Source: Mycobacterium sp. M26 (GTDB lineage Bacteria; Actinomycetota; Actinomycetes; Mycobacteriales; Mycobacteriaceae). Taken from it: a stretch of DNA of 64,000 nucleotides. Shown piece by piece: positions 19,065 to 26,857 of this stretch; positions within the stretch are counted from its first letter, which is position 1, and each line of letters starts with the position of its first letter. The position numbers and the translations under genes are program-made. The notes under the pieces were generated by a model, which worked only from the letters and a program-made list of their open reading frames with translations, was not told the DNA's origin and did not search any database. The stretch covers positions 2,145,716 through 2,209,715 of the forward strand of contig NZ_LN929908.1 in the NCBI RefSeq assembly GCF_001494595.1, in the 5' to 3' direction.

Positions 19065-19544
19065 ATGCAAGGTGATCCCGAAGTACTGCGTCTGCTCAAC
19101 GAGCAGCTCACCAGTGAGCTGACCGCCATCAACCAGTACTTCCTGCACTCCAAGATGCAGGACAACTGGGGCTTCACCGAACTGGCCAAGCACACCCGCG
19201 AAGAGTCCTTCGACGAGATGCGCCACGCCGAGGCGATCACCGATCGCATCCTGCTGCTCGACGGCCTGCCCAACTATCAGCGACTGGGCTCGCTGCGCGT
19301 CGGCCAGACCCTGCGTGAGCAGTTCGAGAGCGACCTGGCCATCGAGTACGAGGTGGTGGCCCGGCTCAAGCCGGCGATCATCCTGTGCCGCGAGAAGCAG
19401 GACTCCACTACCGCGGTGCTGTTCGAGGGCATCGTGGCCGACGAGGAACACCACATCGACTACCTCGAGACGCAGCTGGAGCTGATGGACAAGCTCGGTG
19501 TGGAGCTGTACTCGGCGCAGTGCGTCTCACGCCCGCCGAGCTGA
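19065..19544 (+). CDS. bfrA: Bacterioferritin BfrA
   Basis: A 159-residue subunit of the 24-mer haem-containing iron store. The first helix LNEQLTSELTAINQYFLHSK carries ferroxidase Glu18; Met52 in ESFDEMRHAE is the haem ligand; later ferroxidase residues sit in VADEEHHIDYLE. The C-terminus YSAQCVSRPPS is almost that of M. tuberculosis BfrA (Rv1876). The ATG at 19065 has AGGAGA upstream. It is divergent from bfd and followed by the transporter gene as in M. tuberculosis (Rv1876-Rv1877). IdeR boxes in the shared region suggest iron activation. Confidence 0.97.
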   Translation: MQGDPEVLRLLNEQLTSELTAINQYFLHSKMQDNWGFTELAKHTREESFDEMRHAEAITDRILLLDGLPNYQRLGSLRVGQTLREQFESDLAIEYEVVARLKPAIILCREKQDSTTAVLFEGIVADEEHHIDYLETQLELMDKLGVELYSAQCVSRPPS

Positions 19545-19638
19545 CCGTCACATCCGCACCGCGGGTCGGTGCTCGATCACGGCATGAGAATGCGTGCCGA
19601 GGGGAATACTTCGCGTCGGTCGGCGACGAAAGGTACCC

Positions 19639-21696
19639 ATGACATCCACGGCCGAGGCGGCGATCGCCGATCCGGAATCGAGTAGCGCGGGCATCAGCCC
19701 GCAGCGGCGCAACCTCATCTTCGTCGCGATCCTGCTGGGGATGCTGCTTGCCGCACTCGACCAGACGATCGTCGCGACGGCGCTGCCCACCGTGGTGGCC
19801 GACCTCGGCGGAGCGGGCCACCAAGCCTGGGTGGTGACCAGCTACCTGCTGGCCTCCACGATCACCACCGCGGTGGTGGGCAAGCTCGGCGACCTGTTCG
19901 GTCGCAAGACGGTGTTCCAGACCGCCATCGTGTTTTTCTTCGCCGGCTCGGTGCTATGTGGACTGTCGTCGTCGATGTCGATGCTGGTTGCCTCGCGCGC
20001 CCTGCAGGGCATCGGTGGCGGCGCCATCATGGTCACCGCGATGGCCGTCATCGGCGAGGTGATCCCGCTGCGGGAGCGCGGCCGCTACCAGGGCGCACTC
20101 GGCGCGGTCTTCGGCGTCACCACCGTCATCGGCCCGCTGCTGGGCGGATTCTTCACCGACCACCTGTCCTGGCGCTGGGCGTTCTGGATCAACGTGCCGG
20201 TCTCGGTGGTCGTGTTCATCGTGGCCGCCGCCGCGATCCCGCGGCTGGCCCGCGGCGGCAAGCCGGTGATCGACTACGCCGGCATCCTGTTCGTCGGCCT
20301 CGGCGCCTCGGGCCTCACGCTGGCCACCAGCTGGGGCGGCAGCACCTACCCGTGGACCTCGCCGATGATCATCGGGCTGTTCGTGGCCTCGGCGGCAGCG
20401 CTGGCGATCTTCGTCTGGGTGGAACTGCGCGCCGAGGAGCCGGTGCTGCCGATCCGCCTGTTCGGCAGCCCGGTGTTCACCGTCTGCTGTGTGCTCAGTT
20501 TCGTCGTCGGCTTCGCGATGCTCGGTGCGCTGACCTTCCTGCCGACCTTTATGCAGTTCGTCGACGGAGTCTCGGCCACCACCTCGGGGCTGCGCACCCT
20601 GCCGATGGTGGTCGGCCTGCTGATCACGTCGATGGGCAGCGGCGTGCTGGTGGGACGCACCGGCCGCTACAAGATCTTCCCGGTGGCCGGCACCGCGATC
20701 ATGACCGTCGCCTTCGCGCTGCTGTCCCAGATGAATGCGGCCACCCCGATCTGGCAGCAGTCGCTATACCTGTTCATCCTGGGCACCGGCATCGGGCTGT
20801 GCATGCAGGTGCTGATCCTCACCGTGCAGAACACCGTGAACTTCGATGACCTCGGGGTGGCCACCTCGGGAGTGACGTTCTTCCGCACCATCGGCAGTTC
20901 GTTCGGGGCGGCGATCTTCGGTTCGCTGTTCGCCAACTTCCTGCAGGACCGCATCGGCCCGGCGTTGATGGCCAGTGGCGCGCCACCGGAAGCCGCCCAG
21001 TCGCCGCAGGCGTTGCATCAGCTTCCGGCTCAGATGGCCGCACCCATCATCGACGCCTATGCCGACTCGCTGGGCACCGTGTTCCTGTGCGCGGCACCGG
21101 TCGCCGCGGTCGGCTTCGTGCTCGCGCTCTTCCTCAAAGAGGTGCCGCTGCGCGAGATGGAGGATGTGCTCGCCGTGGACCTCGGGGAGGGCTTCGGCAT
21201 GCCGTCCACCGAAACCCCGGAGGAGATCCTGGAAGTCGCCGTCGGACGGATGATGCGCGATTCGCCGGACCTTCGGCTGCGCTCGATGGCGCAGCGGCCC
21301 GAGTGTGATCTGGACGTGGCGTCGTTGTGGGGGCTGCTGCAGATCTACCGCAACAAGCAGGTGTTCGGCACCGCCCGGCTCACCGATATCGCCGAACGGC
21401 TGCGCGTGCCGTGCGAGGTGCTCGAGCCGACGTTCGCCCGGTTGGTGGACGGGGGCTATGCGCTGCACACCGGCGACGAGCTGTGGCTGACCCAGGCCGG
21501 CGCGCGGGAGGTCGACGCGGTGTCGACGGCGCTGGTACGCAAAATCGTTCACCGGCTTGCCAAGTCGACCAATTTCGAGGGCCGGCCCGACCGTACCCAG
21601 GTGGAGGCGGCCCTGGAGCGGATCGCCCAGCGGATGCTGGTCCAGCGCGAGTGGGCCCGCGACGAGATGCGGACGCCGGCCGCCCCCGGCACCTAA
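19639..21696 (+). CDS. MFS transporter, DHA2 drug:H+ antiporter type, with C-terminal winged-helix-like domain (Rv1877-like)
   Basis: A 685-residue protein. About 14 membrane segments fill residues 25-520, with DHA2 motifs LAALDQTIVATALPTVVADL in the first helix, GRKTVFQTA, and RGRYQGALGAVFGVTTVIGP (antiporter motif C region). The last 150 residues are soluble and contain a segment like a MarR-type winged helix (TARLTDIAERLRVPCEVLEP, then LVDGGYALHTGDELWLTQAG). It probably exports toxic compounds. ATG at 19639 with GAAAGG upstream. The position after bfrA matches Rv1877, but a link to iron is not shown. Confidence 0.9.
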   Translation: MTSTAEAAIADPESSSAGISPQRRNLIFVAILLGMLLAALDQTIVATALPTVVADLGGAGHQAWVVTSYLLASTITTAVVGKLGDLFGRKTVFQTAIVFFFAGSVLCGLSSSMSMLVASRALQGIGGGAIMVTAMAVIGEVIPLRERGRYQGALGAVFGVTTVIGPLLGGFFTDHLSWRWAFWINVPVSVVVFIVAAAAIPRLARGGKPVIDYAGILFVGLGASGLTLATSWGGSTYPWTSPMIIGLFVASAAALAIFVWVELRAEEPVLPIRLFGSPVFTVCCVLSFVVGFAMLGALTFLPTFMQFVDGVSATTSGLRTLPMVVGLLITSMGSGVLVGRTGRYKIFPVAGTAIMTVAFALLSQMNAATPIWQQSLYLFILGTGIGLCMQVLILTVQNTVNFDDLGVATSGVTFFRTIGSSFGAAIFGSLFANFLQDRIGPALMASGAPPEAAQSPQALHQLPAQMAAPIIDAYADSLGTVFLCAAPVAAVGFVLALFLKEVPLREMEDVLAVDLGEGFGMPSTETPEEILEVAVGRMMRDSPDLRLRSMAQRPECDLDVASLWGLLQIYRNKQVFGTARLTDIAERLRVPCEVLEPTFARLVDGGYALHTGDELWLTQAGAREVDAVSTALVRKIVHRLAKSTNFEGRPDRTQVEAALERIAQRMLVQREWARDEMRTPAAPGT

Positions 21697-21697
21697 C

Positions 21698-21711
21698 TAG
21701 AACGTGTTCTC
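21698..21711. promoter_or_regulatory. KstR-like operator before the CMD-family gene
   Basis: TAGAACGTGTTCTC fits the KstR consensus TnnAACnnGTTnnA except for the last base. It ends 30 bases before the ATG at 21742, covering the -35 region of a predicted leaderless promoter (TACCAT at 21730-21735), a good place for a repressor. Confidence 0.6.
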
Positions 21712-21741
21712 ATTTTGCGGATCCCGGCGTACCATCGCGCC

Positions 21742-22239
21742 ATGAGCCGAATCGGAAACTTCGCCGACGACGACGTATCGGGCTGGGCCGTGAAGTCCCC
21801 GCATCTGGGTGGGGCCATGGCGGCCTTCAGCAGTGCGGTGTACAGCGACAAGAACCGGTTGCCGCTGCGGACGCGGGAACTCGCCCGCGCCGTGATCGCG
21901 CTCGACAACGAGTGCGTGCTGTGCCAGAACACTCGCGACGCCGACGGGCCGGCGGCCGGGGTGGACGAAGACCTCTATGACCACGCCGCCGAATGGCGCA
22001 CCTGGCCCGGCTACAGCGATCAGGAGCGGATCGCCGCCGAGTTCGCCCACCGGTTCGGCACCGAACACGCCAAACTGCGTGACGACGACGACTTCTGGGA
22101 GCGGGCCCGCCCCCACTTCTCCGACGAGCTGATGACCGACCTCACGATCTCCTGCGCCATGTGGGTCGGGATGGGCCGGATGCTGAGCACTCTGGATATC
22201 GGTCAGTCCTGCATGATCACGCTGCCCAGCCGCGCCTGA
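21742..22239 (+). CDS. Carboxymuconolactone decarboxylase (CMD)/AhpD-like family protein
   Basis: A 165-residue helical protein with the CMD/AhpD core: TRELARAVIALDNECVLCQN, where Glu and the Cys-x-x-Cys pair resemble the AhpD redox site. It may act as a peroxidase-type antioxidant or in ring cleavage chemistry. The ATG at 21742 follows TACCAT at six bases, so it should be leaderless. The KstR-like box upstream suggests it belongs to the sterol catabolic regulon. It separates the transporter gene from glnA3, where M. tuberculosis has no such gene between Rv1877 and Rv1878. Confidence 0.82.
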   Translation: MSRIGNFADDDVSGWAVKSPHLGGAMAAFSSAVYSDKNRLPLRTRELARAVIALDNECVLCQNTRDADGPAAGVDEDLYDHAAEWRTWPGYSDQERIAAEFAHRFGTEHAKLRDDDDFWERARPHFSDELMTDLTISCAMWVGMGRMLSTLDIGQSCMITLPSRA

Positions 22240-22288
22240 GGCAGACGAACCCGCGCACCCCGGCGCGGCGGTCGGCAGAATGGCTGCC

Positions 22289-23638
22289 ATGACCACTCCG
22301 CTCGCCGGCGCCGGGATCGCCCAACTCGAGGCCGATGGCGTCGACACCGTCATCGGCACCGTGGTGAACCCGGCCGGTCTGACCCATGCCAAGACCGTGC
22401 CGATCCAGCGGACCAACGCGTTCGCCAACCCCGGTCTGGGTGCCAGCCCGGTCTGGCACGGGTTCGCCATCGACCGCGCCGGAATCGCGTTCACCGAGGG
22501 CATCAGCGTCGTCGGCGACGAACGGGTTCGCATCGACCTGGAGGGCCTGCGGGTCCTGGGCGACGGTCTGGCGTGGGCGCCCGGGGCGTTCTTCGACCAG
22601 GACGGCCGACCCATCCCGTCGTGCGCGCGAGGCACATTGGCGCGCATCGAATCCCGGTTGGCCGACGCCGGCTTACGGGCCCTGGTGGGTCACGAGATCG
22701 AATTCCTGCTGGTCGATCCCGACGGAAACCGGCTGCCCGGCAACCTGTGGGCCCAGTACGGGCTGGCCGGGGTCCTCGAACATGAAGGGTTCGTGCGTGA
22801 CGTCACCGCCGCGGCCGGTGCGGCGGGGGTGGCGATCGAACAGTTCCACCCGGAGTACGGCGTGAACCAGTTCGAGATCTCGCTGGCTCCCCGGTCCCCG
22901 GTGGCCGCCGCCGACCAGCTGATCCTGGCCCGGATCATCATCAGCCGCGTCGCGCGCACCTACGGTATGCGGGTGAGCCTGTCGCCGGTTCCGTTCGCCG
23001 GCAGTGTGGGTTCCGGTGCCCACCAACACTTCTCGCTGTTACGCGGTGACGATCCGGTGTTCTCCGGCGGCGACGGCCCACACGGCCTGACCGCCGAAGG
23101 GCAGGCGGCCATCGGCGGGATCGTTGCCGGCCTGCCCGCCGCGCAACTGATCTTCTGCGGCTCGATCGTGTCGGGTCTGCGGATGCAACCCGGTAACTGG
23201 GCGGGCGCCTACGACTGCTGGGGCACCGAGAACCGGGAAGCCGCGGTCCGCTACCTGCACGCCGGGCCGGGAAACCCCTACGGCGCCAACGTCGAGGTGA
23301 AAATCGTCGACCCGTCGGCAAACCCGTACTTCGCCACCGCGGCGATCCTCGGACTGGCGCTCGACGGTATCGAGCGCAACGCCGCACTGCCCCAGGAGAT
23401 CCCGGTGGATCCGGCCACCCTGTCCGACGAGCAACGCAGCGCGGCCGGGGTGGTCGCGCTCTCGGCGGACCAGGGCGTGCAGATCGCCGCACTGGACGGC
23501 TCGCAGACGATGCGGGCCATCCTTGGCGACCCGGCGGTCGACGTGCTGGTAGCCGTGCGTCGCTACGAGCAGGAGACGTACTCGCATCTGGACGCCGAAG
23601 CGCTGACCGACAAGTTCCGGATGGCGTGGAGCCTGTAG
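22289..23638 (+). CDS. glnA3: Glutamine synthetase-like protein GlnA3
   Basis: A 449-residue type I GS fold protein, ATP-dependent ligase of glutamate to an amine. GHEIEFLLVD supplies metal-binding Glu residues, EQFHPEYGVNQFEIS and GSGAHQHFSL the ATP/metal blocks, and VEVKIVDPSANPYFA the glutamate-site end. It lacks the adenylylation-site tail of GlnA1 and is close to M. tuberculosis GlnA3 (Rv1878). GlnA3 proteins of actinomycetes are reported to glutamylate polyamines, not ammonia. The start at 22289 has CAGAAT seven bases upstream. It is followed without gap by an amidohydrolase gene. Confidence 0.93.
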   Translation: MTTPLAGAGIAQLEADGVDTVIGTVVNPAGLTHAKTVPIQRTNAFANPGLGASPVWHGFAIDRAGIAFTEGISVVGDERVRIDLEGLRVLGDGLAWAPGAFFDQDGRPIPSCARGTLARIESRLADAGLRALVGHEIEFLLVDPDGNRLPGNLWAQYGLAGVLEHEGFVRDVTAAAGAAGVAIEQFHPEYGVNQFEISLAPRSPVAAADQLILARIIISRVARTYGMRVSLSPVPFAGSVGSGAHQHFSLLRGDDPVFSGGDGPHGLTAEGQAAIGGIVAGLPAAQLIFCGSIVSGLRMQPGNWAGAYDCWGTENREAAVRYLHAGPGNPYGANVEVKIVDPSANPYFATAAILGLALDGIERNAALPQEIPVDPATLSDEQRSAAGVVALSADQGVQIAALDGSQTMRAILGDPAVDVLVAVRRYEQETYSHLDAEALTDKFRMAWSL

Positions 23639-24751
23639 GTGCCTGGGAACCCCGTGCTCGCCGAGCACATCGCCGGACTGCGCCTGGTCGACAACCACGT
23701 GCACGGCTATTGGCTGGCCGATGCCGACCGGCGCCGGTTCGAGAACGGGCTCAACGAGGCCAATACCGAGCCGCTGGCCGACTTCGACAGCGGTTTCGAC
23801 ACCCAGATCGGGTTGGCGATCCGGGCGCACTGCGCGCCCATGCTCCGACTCCCCAGACATGCTGCACCACAGGACTATTGGCAGCGACGCTCGGAGCACT
23901 CCGAGGCTGAACTGGCGCAGCTGTTCCTGCCCGCCGCCGGGGTCAGTGACTGGCTGGTCGATACCGGACTTGCGGGGGTGGCCGGTCTCGCCGAGATCTC
24001 CGCGGCCTCCGGCGGGCTGGTGGGGGAGATCGTGCGCATCGAGCAGGTGGCCGAGCAAGCGGCCGCGGCACCGGGGGAGTACGCCGAGGAGTTCCGCCGG
24101 ATCCTGCATCAACGGTGCGCGCAGGCGGTGGCCACCAAATCGATCCTGGCCTATCGCGGCGGTTTCGACGGCGACCTGTCGGAGCCGGACCCGGTCGCGG
24201 TCGCCGAGGCGGCGGCACGCTGGCGTGACGATGGCGGGCGACGGCTGACCGACCGGGTGCTGCTGCGGTTTGGACTGCACGAGGCGCTGCGGCTGGGCAA
24301 GCCACTGCAGTTGCACGTCGGCCTCGGCGACCGGGACTGCGATCTGCACCGGACCAATCCGATGCTGCTGCTGGATTTTCTGCGCAACTCCGGCGGCACC
24401 CCGGTCGTGCTATTGCACTGCTACCCGTACGAACGCGAGGCCGGCTACCTCGCCCAGGCCTTCAACAACGTCTATCTCGACACCGGGCTGAGTACCAATC
24501 ACCTCGGCGCCCGCGCCCAGGCTTTCCTGGCCCGCACACTGGAACTCGCACCATTGCGCAAGATCCTGTATTCCTCGGACGCGTTCGGCCCCGCCGAACT
24601 GCACTATTTGGGAGCACGCTTGTGGCGCAACGGAATCAGCGCGGTGCTCGGGGAGTTTGTCGATCGCGACGAGTGGAGCCTGGCCGACGCCATGCGGGTG
24701 GCCCAGCTGATCGGCCGGGACAACGCCCGCCGGGTCTACGCCCTGGACTGA
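23639..24751 (+). CDS. Amidohydrolase family protein (Rv1879-like)
   Basis: A 370-residue TIM-barrel metal hydrolase. LRLVDNHVHGYWLADAD provides the H-x-H metal motif at the end of strand 1, LQLHVGLGD and VVLLHCYPY later His ligands, and LYSSDAFGPAELHY the strand-8 Asp. The GTG start directly follows the glnA3 stop, so the two are one operon, as Rv1878-Rv1879. The pairing mirrors the eukaryotic FluG/NodGS proteins, which fuse an amidohydrolase to a GS domain; a shared substrate, for example a gamma-glutamyl amide, is inferred. Confidence 0.88.
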   Translation: MPGNPVLAEHIAGLRLVDNHVHGYWLADADRRRFENGLNEANTEPLADFDSGFDTQIGLAIRAHCAPMLRLPRHAAPQDYWQRRSEHSEAELAQLFLPAAGVSDWLVDTGLAGVAGLAEISAASGGLVGEIVRIEQVAEQAAAAPGEYAEEFRRILHQRCAQAVATKSILAYRGGFDGDLSEPDPVAVAEAAARWRDDGGRRLTDRVLLRFGLHEALRLGKPLQLHVGLGDRDCDLHRTNPMLLLDFLRNSGGTPVVLLHCYPYEREAGYLAQAFNNVYLDTGLSTNHLGARAQAFLARTLELAPLRKILYSSDAFGPAELHYLGARLWRNGISAVLGEFVDRDEWSLADAMRVAQLIGRDNARRVYALD

Positions 24752-24755
24752 ATGC

Positions 24756-25154
24756 TCACCAGGCGGGGACGTCGAAGTGCACCCACTTGGCGGCGCCCGG
24801 CGGGCCGACGCACTGCAGCGGGATTCCGGGAACCTGGATCTGCAGCGTATTCCCGCTCAGCCGGGTCTGGGCCGTGGTGCCGGGTGTCGCGCAGCGCAGC
24901 GCGGGAGCCGCCTCACCCTGAAGGGGCCCGGTGGGAACCCAGGTGCCGGCTGCCGAGCAGATCACCGTGTTGTTCGCCGCGTCCAGGCCGAAATTGAAGT
25001 TGATACTCGGCGTGCACGGCATCCCGGCGGAAACGTTGCGCGCCACGTTGGGCAGGCAGCTCGCCGAGTCACAGGCCGCCGACGCCGGACCCGCCAATGG
25101 CAGTGCCGCCGTAAGCAATCCCGTGACTGCCGTTGCAACCAAGATCGAGCGCAT
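24756..25154 (-). CDS. Small secreted protein
   Basis: A 132-residue protein with a Sec signal peptide (MRSILVATAVTGLLTAALPL, cleavage near GPASA-A). The mature part has six Cys, probably three disulfides, and no recognised domain. GAAGGG precedes the ATG at 25154. It is convergent with the glnA3-amidohydrolase operon and divergent from another small secreted protein. Function unknown. Confidence 0.75.
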   Translation of the reverse strand: MRSILVATAVTGLLTAALPLAGPASAACDSASCLPNVARNVSAGMPCTPSINFNFGLDAANNTVICSAAGTWVPTGPLQGEAAPALRCATPGTTAQTRLSGNTLQIQVPGIPLQCVGPPGAAKWVHFDVPAW

Positions 25155-25251
25155 GCTGGCCCTTCCGACGATCAAACGTTCCCGGCCAGTCGAGAGTAGC
25201 CCGGGGACGGCCGCTCCGAGCTACATTTGGGGCTGCGTACCAGGGGGAACC

Positions 25252-25497
25252 ATGATCAAGCACCTCATCGTCGCGGTCGCTGCGGTGGCTGTGGCATTCG
25301 GGCTGTCGGAGCCGGCGCACGCGGACGCCTCGGGATCCTGCTTCGCCCCGGCCTTCATGAACAACTTCGGCATCCCCATCGCCGCGACGCCGTCGCTGTG
25401 GCTCAACCCCAGTTGCGAGGGGCCGCAGAGCGGTCGGCGCTGCGCCTGGACGCACCTCCCGGTCGACGGGTGTATCGATTTCCCGCCCGGCCCCTGA
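25252..25497 (+). CDS. Very small secreted Cys-rich protein
   Basis: An 81-residue protein with a signal peptide (MIKHLIVAVAAVAVAFGLSE, cleavage after PAHA). The 54-residue mature peptide has four Cys and reads as a small disulfide-linked domain. AGGGGG lies before the ATG. No family is recognised. Located between two other secreted-protein genes. Confidence 0.7.
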   Translation: MIKHLIVAVAAVAVAFGLSEPAHADASGSCFAPAFMNNFGIPIAATPSLWLNPSCEGPQSGRRCAWTHLPVDGCIDFPPGP

Positions 25498-25550
25498 CTG
25501 ACCGGAGTACCTTCCAGCCACATCACAGCTTCGAGGCGAGGAGCACCGCC

Positions 25551-26390
25551 GTGGCCCGGACACCAGGTACTTTCCTGCTGGCAGGCGCGGCAGCAGTCGC
25601 GATGGCCACCGCGTCGATCCAGTCCGCGCCGACGGCCAACGCCACCTGCGCATCGTTCTTCGGCATCGGCAACAGTGCGAATTGCCAGAGCAACCTGACC
25701 AGCATTGCCATTGCCATCGGCACCAACGCCCAGGCGCTGGCCCCCGGCTACTTCGGTGCGGCGTTCTCCGTCGGTACCGACGCCGTGACATTGGCACCCG
25801 GTCTGTTCGGGATCGCCGCGGCCGTCGGGGACAACACCGGCGCGGTGGCCAACGGCGTGTTCGGAATCTCCGGCGCGTTCGGGAACTACGCCCAGTCCAG
25901 CGCGGGCGGTCAGGGTCTTAACATCGCGCTGAACCTCACGCCCGGCACCACGGTCAGCGGCGGCAGCAAGGTCGGCGCCATCGGGTTCGGCAACATCGCC
26001 GTCAACCTGTTCGGCAGCGGCACCACGTTCGAGGCCAACCAGGCACTGGCGACCGGGATCGCCAACACCGCAATCGATCTCGGCGGCAACGACACCATCG
26101 TGTGGGCCGGCGGCGGCACAGGTGTTCTCAATGGCGCACTCAACGTGGGCGGCAACGACAACTTCGTGGCGGCGGGTCCTGGCCCGGTCTCCATTGCGGT
26201 GTCGATCCTGCAGAACAGTCAGGGCGTCACCAAGTCCGGGCCCGGCTTCAATATCAATGGCTTTACGGTCGGGGGAGCCGCCGCCACCGGCCGCGACACC
26301 CCGCACCGCAGCGCGACGCCGTCCGCTGCGTCGGACAACGGGGACGGGCCGCGCAGCACCGGCTCGTCAGCCCGCGGGCGGCGCGGCTAG
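25551..26390 (+). CDS. Secreted Ala/Gly-rich protein with beta-solenoid-like repeats
   Basis: A 279-residue protein with a signal peptide (cleavage near TANA-TC). The mature part is made of imperfect repeats of about 15-22 residues of the type AIAIGTNAQALAPGYFGAAF, AFSVGTDAVTLAPGLFGIAA, then GNxA/I rows such as GAIGFGNIAVNLFGSGTTF, resembling trimeric-adhesin head or other beta-solenoid sequences. The final 40 residues are disordered and Ser/Arg-rich. GTG start with AGGAG seven bases upstream. The stop shares a CTAG with the convergent gene. A surface adhesin-like role is inferred. Confidence 0.7.
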   Translation: MARTPGTFLLAGAAAVAMATASIQSAPTANATCASFFGIGNSANCQSNLTSIAIAIGTNAQALAPGYFGAAFSVGTDAVTLAPGLFGIAAAVGDNTGAVANGVFGISGAFGNYAQSSAGGQGLNIALNLTPGTTVSGGSKVGAIGFGNIAVNLFGSGTTFEANQALATGIANTAIDLGGNDTIVWAGGGTGVLNGALNVGGNDNFVAAGPGPVSIAVSILQNSQGVTKSGPGFNINGFTVGGAAATGRDTPHRSATPSAASDNGDGPRSTGSSARGRRG

Positions 26391-26857
26391 ATCAAGCCGG
26401 TCGCGTCGAACACCCAGGACATGTCGGCCGTCGCGAAATCCTCCAGCCAGGTCGGCGGCGCGAAGCTCGTCAACCCGTTCATGTCCCAGTAGTCCTTCCA
26501 CAGCGTGATCTTGCCGTCCTGAACCTTGTGCACGGTCACGAACTGCAGCACACCCTGTTCGCCGGACGTGAACGTCCAGGTCTCGGAGTGCTCGTACATG
26601 GTGTCCACGCCGTTGCTCACCAGCACACCGTCGTGGTTCTCGTAGCCGGCCAGCGACTCCAGGCCGACCTTGAGCCGCTTGACGATGTCCTCCGGTCCGC
26701 GGGCGGCCGCGGCGGGGCCGACCGGCATGTCCACGTAGATGCAGTCCTCGGACAGGAAGGTCTTGACGGCCTCCCAGTCCCGCGCCGAGAGCGCCTTCCA
26801 CATACCCAGGACCGTCTCGGCGACGGTGGCGGGAACGGCTGCGGTCTCAGTGGGCAT
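26387..26857 (-). CDS. Limonene-epoxide hydrolase/NTF2-like protein
   Basis: A 156-residue cone-shaped NTF2 fold protein. The pattern VLGMWKALSARDWEAVKTFL, YVDMPVGPAAAARGPEDIVK and QDGKITLWKDYWDMN is that of the limonene-1,2-epoxide hydrolase-like group, with Asp and Arg placed to activate water, so epoxide hydrolysis is plausible. Its start overlaps the end of the upstream D-aminoacylase gene by 11 bases, showing cotranscription. Substrate unknown. Confidence 0.8.
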   Translation of the reverse strand: MPTETAAVPATVAETVLGMWKALSARDWEAVKTFLSEDCIYVDMPVGPAAAARGPEDIVKRLKVGLESLAGYENHDGVLVSNGVDTMYEHSETWTFTSGEQGVLQFVTVHKVQDGKITLWKDYWDMNGLTSFAPPTWLEDFATADMSWVFDATGLI

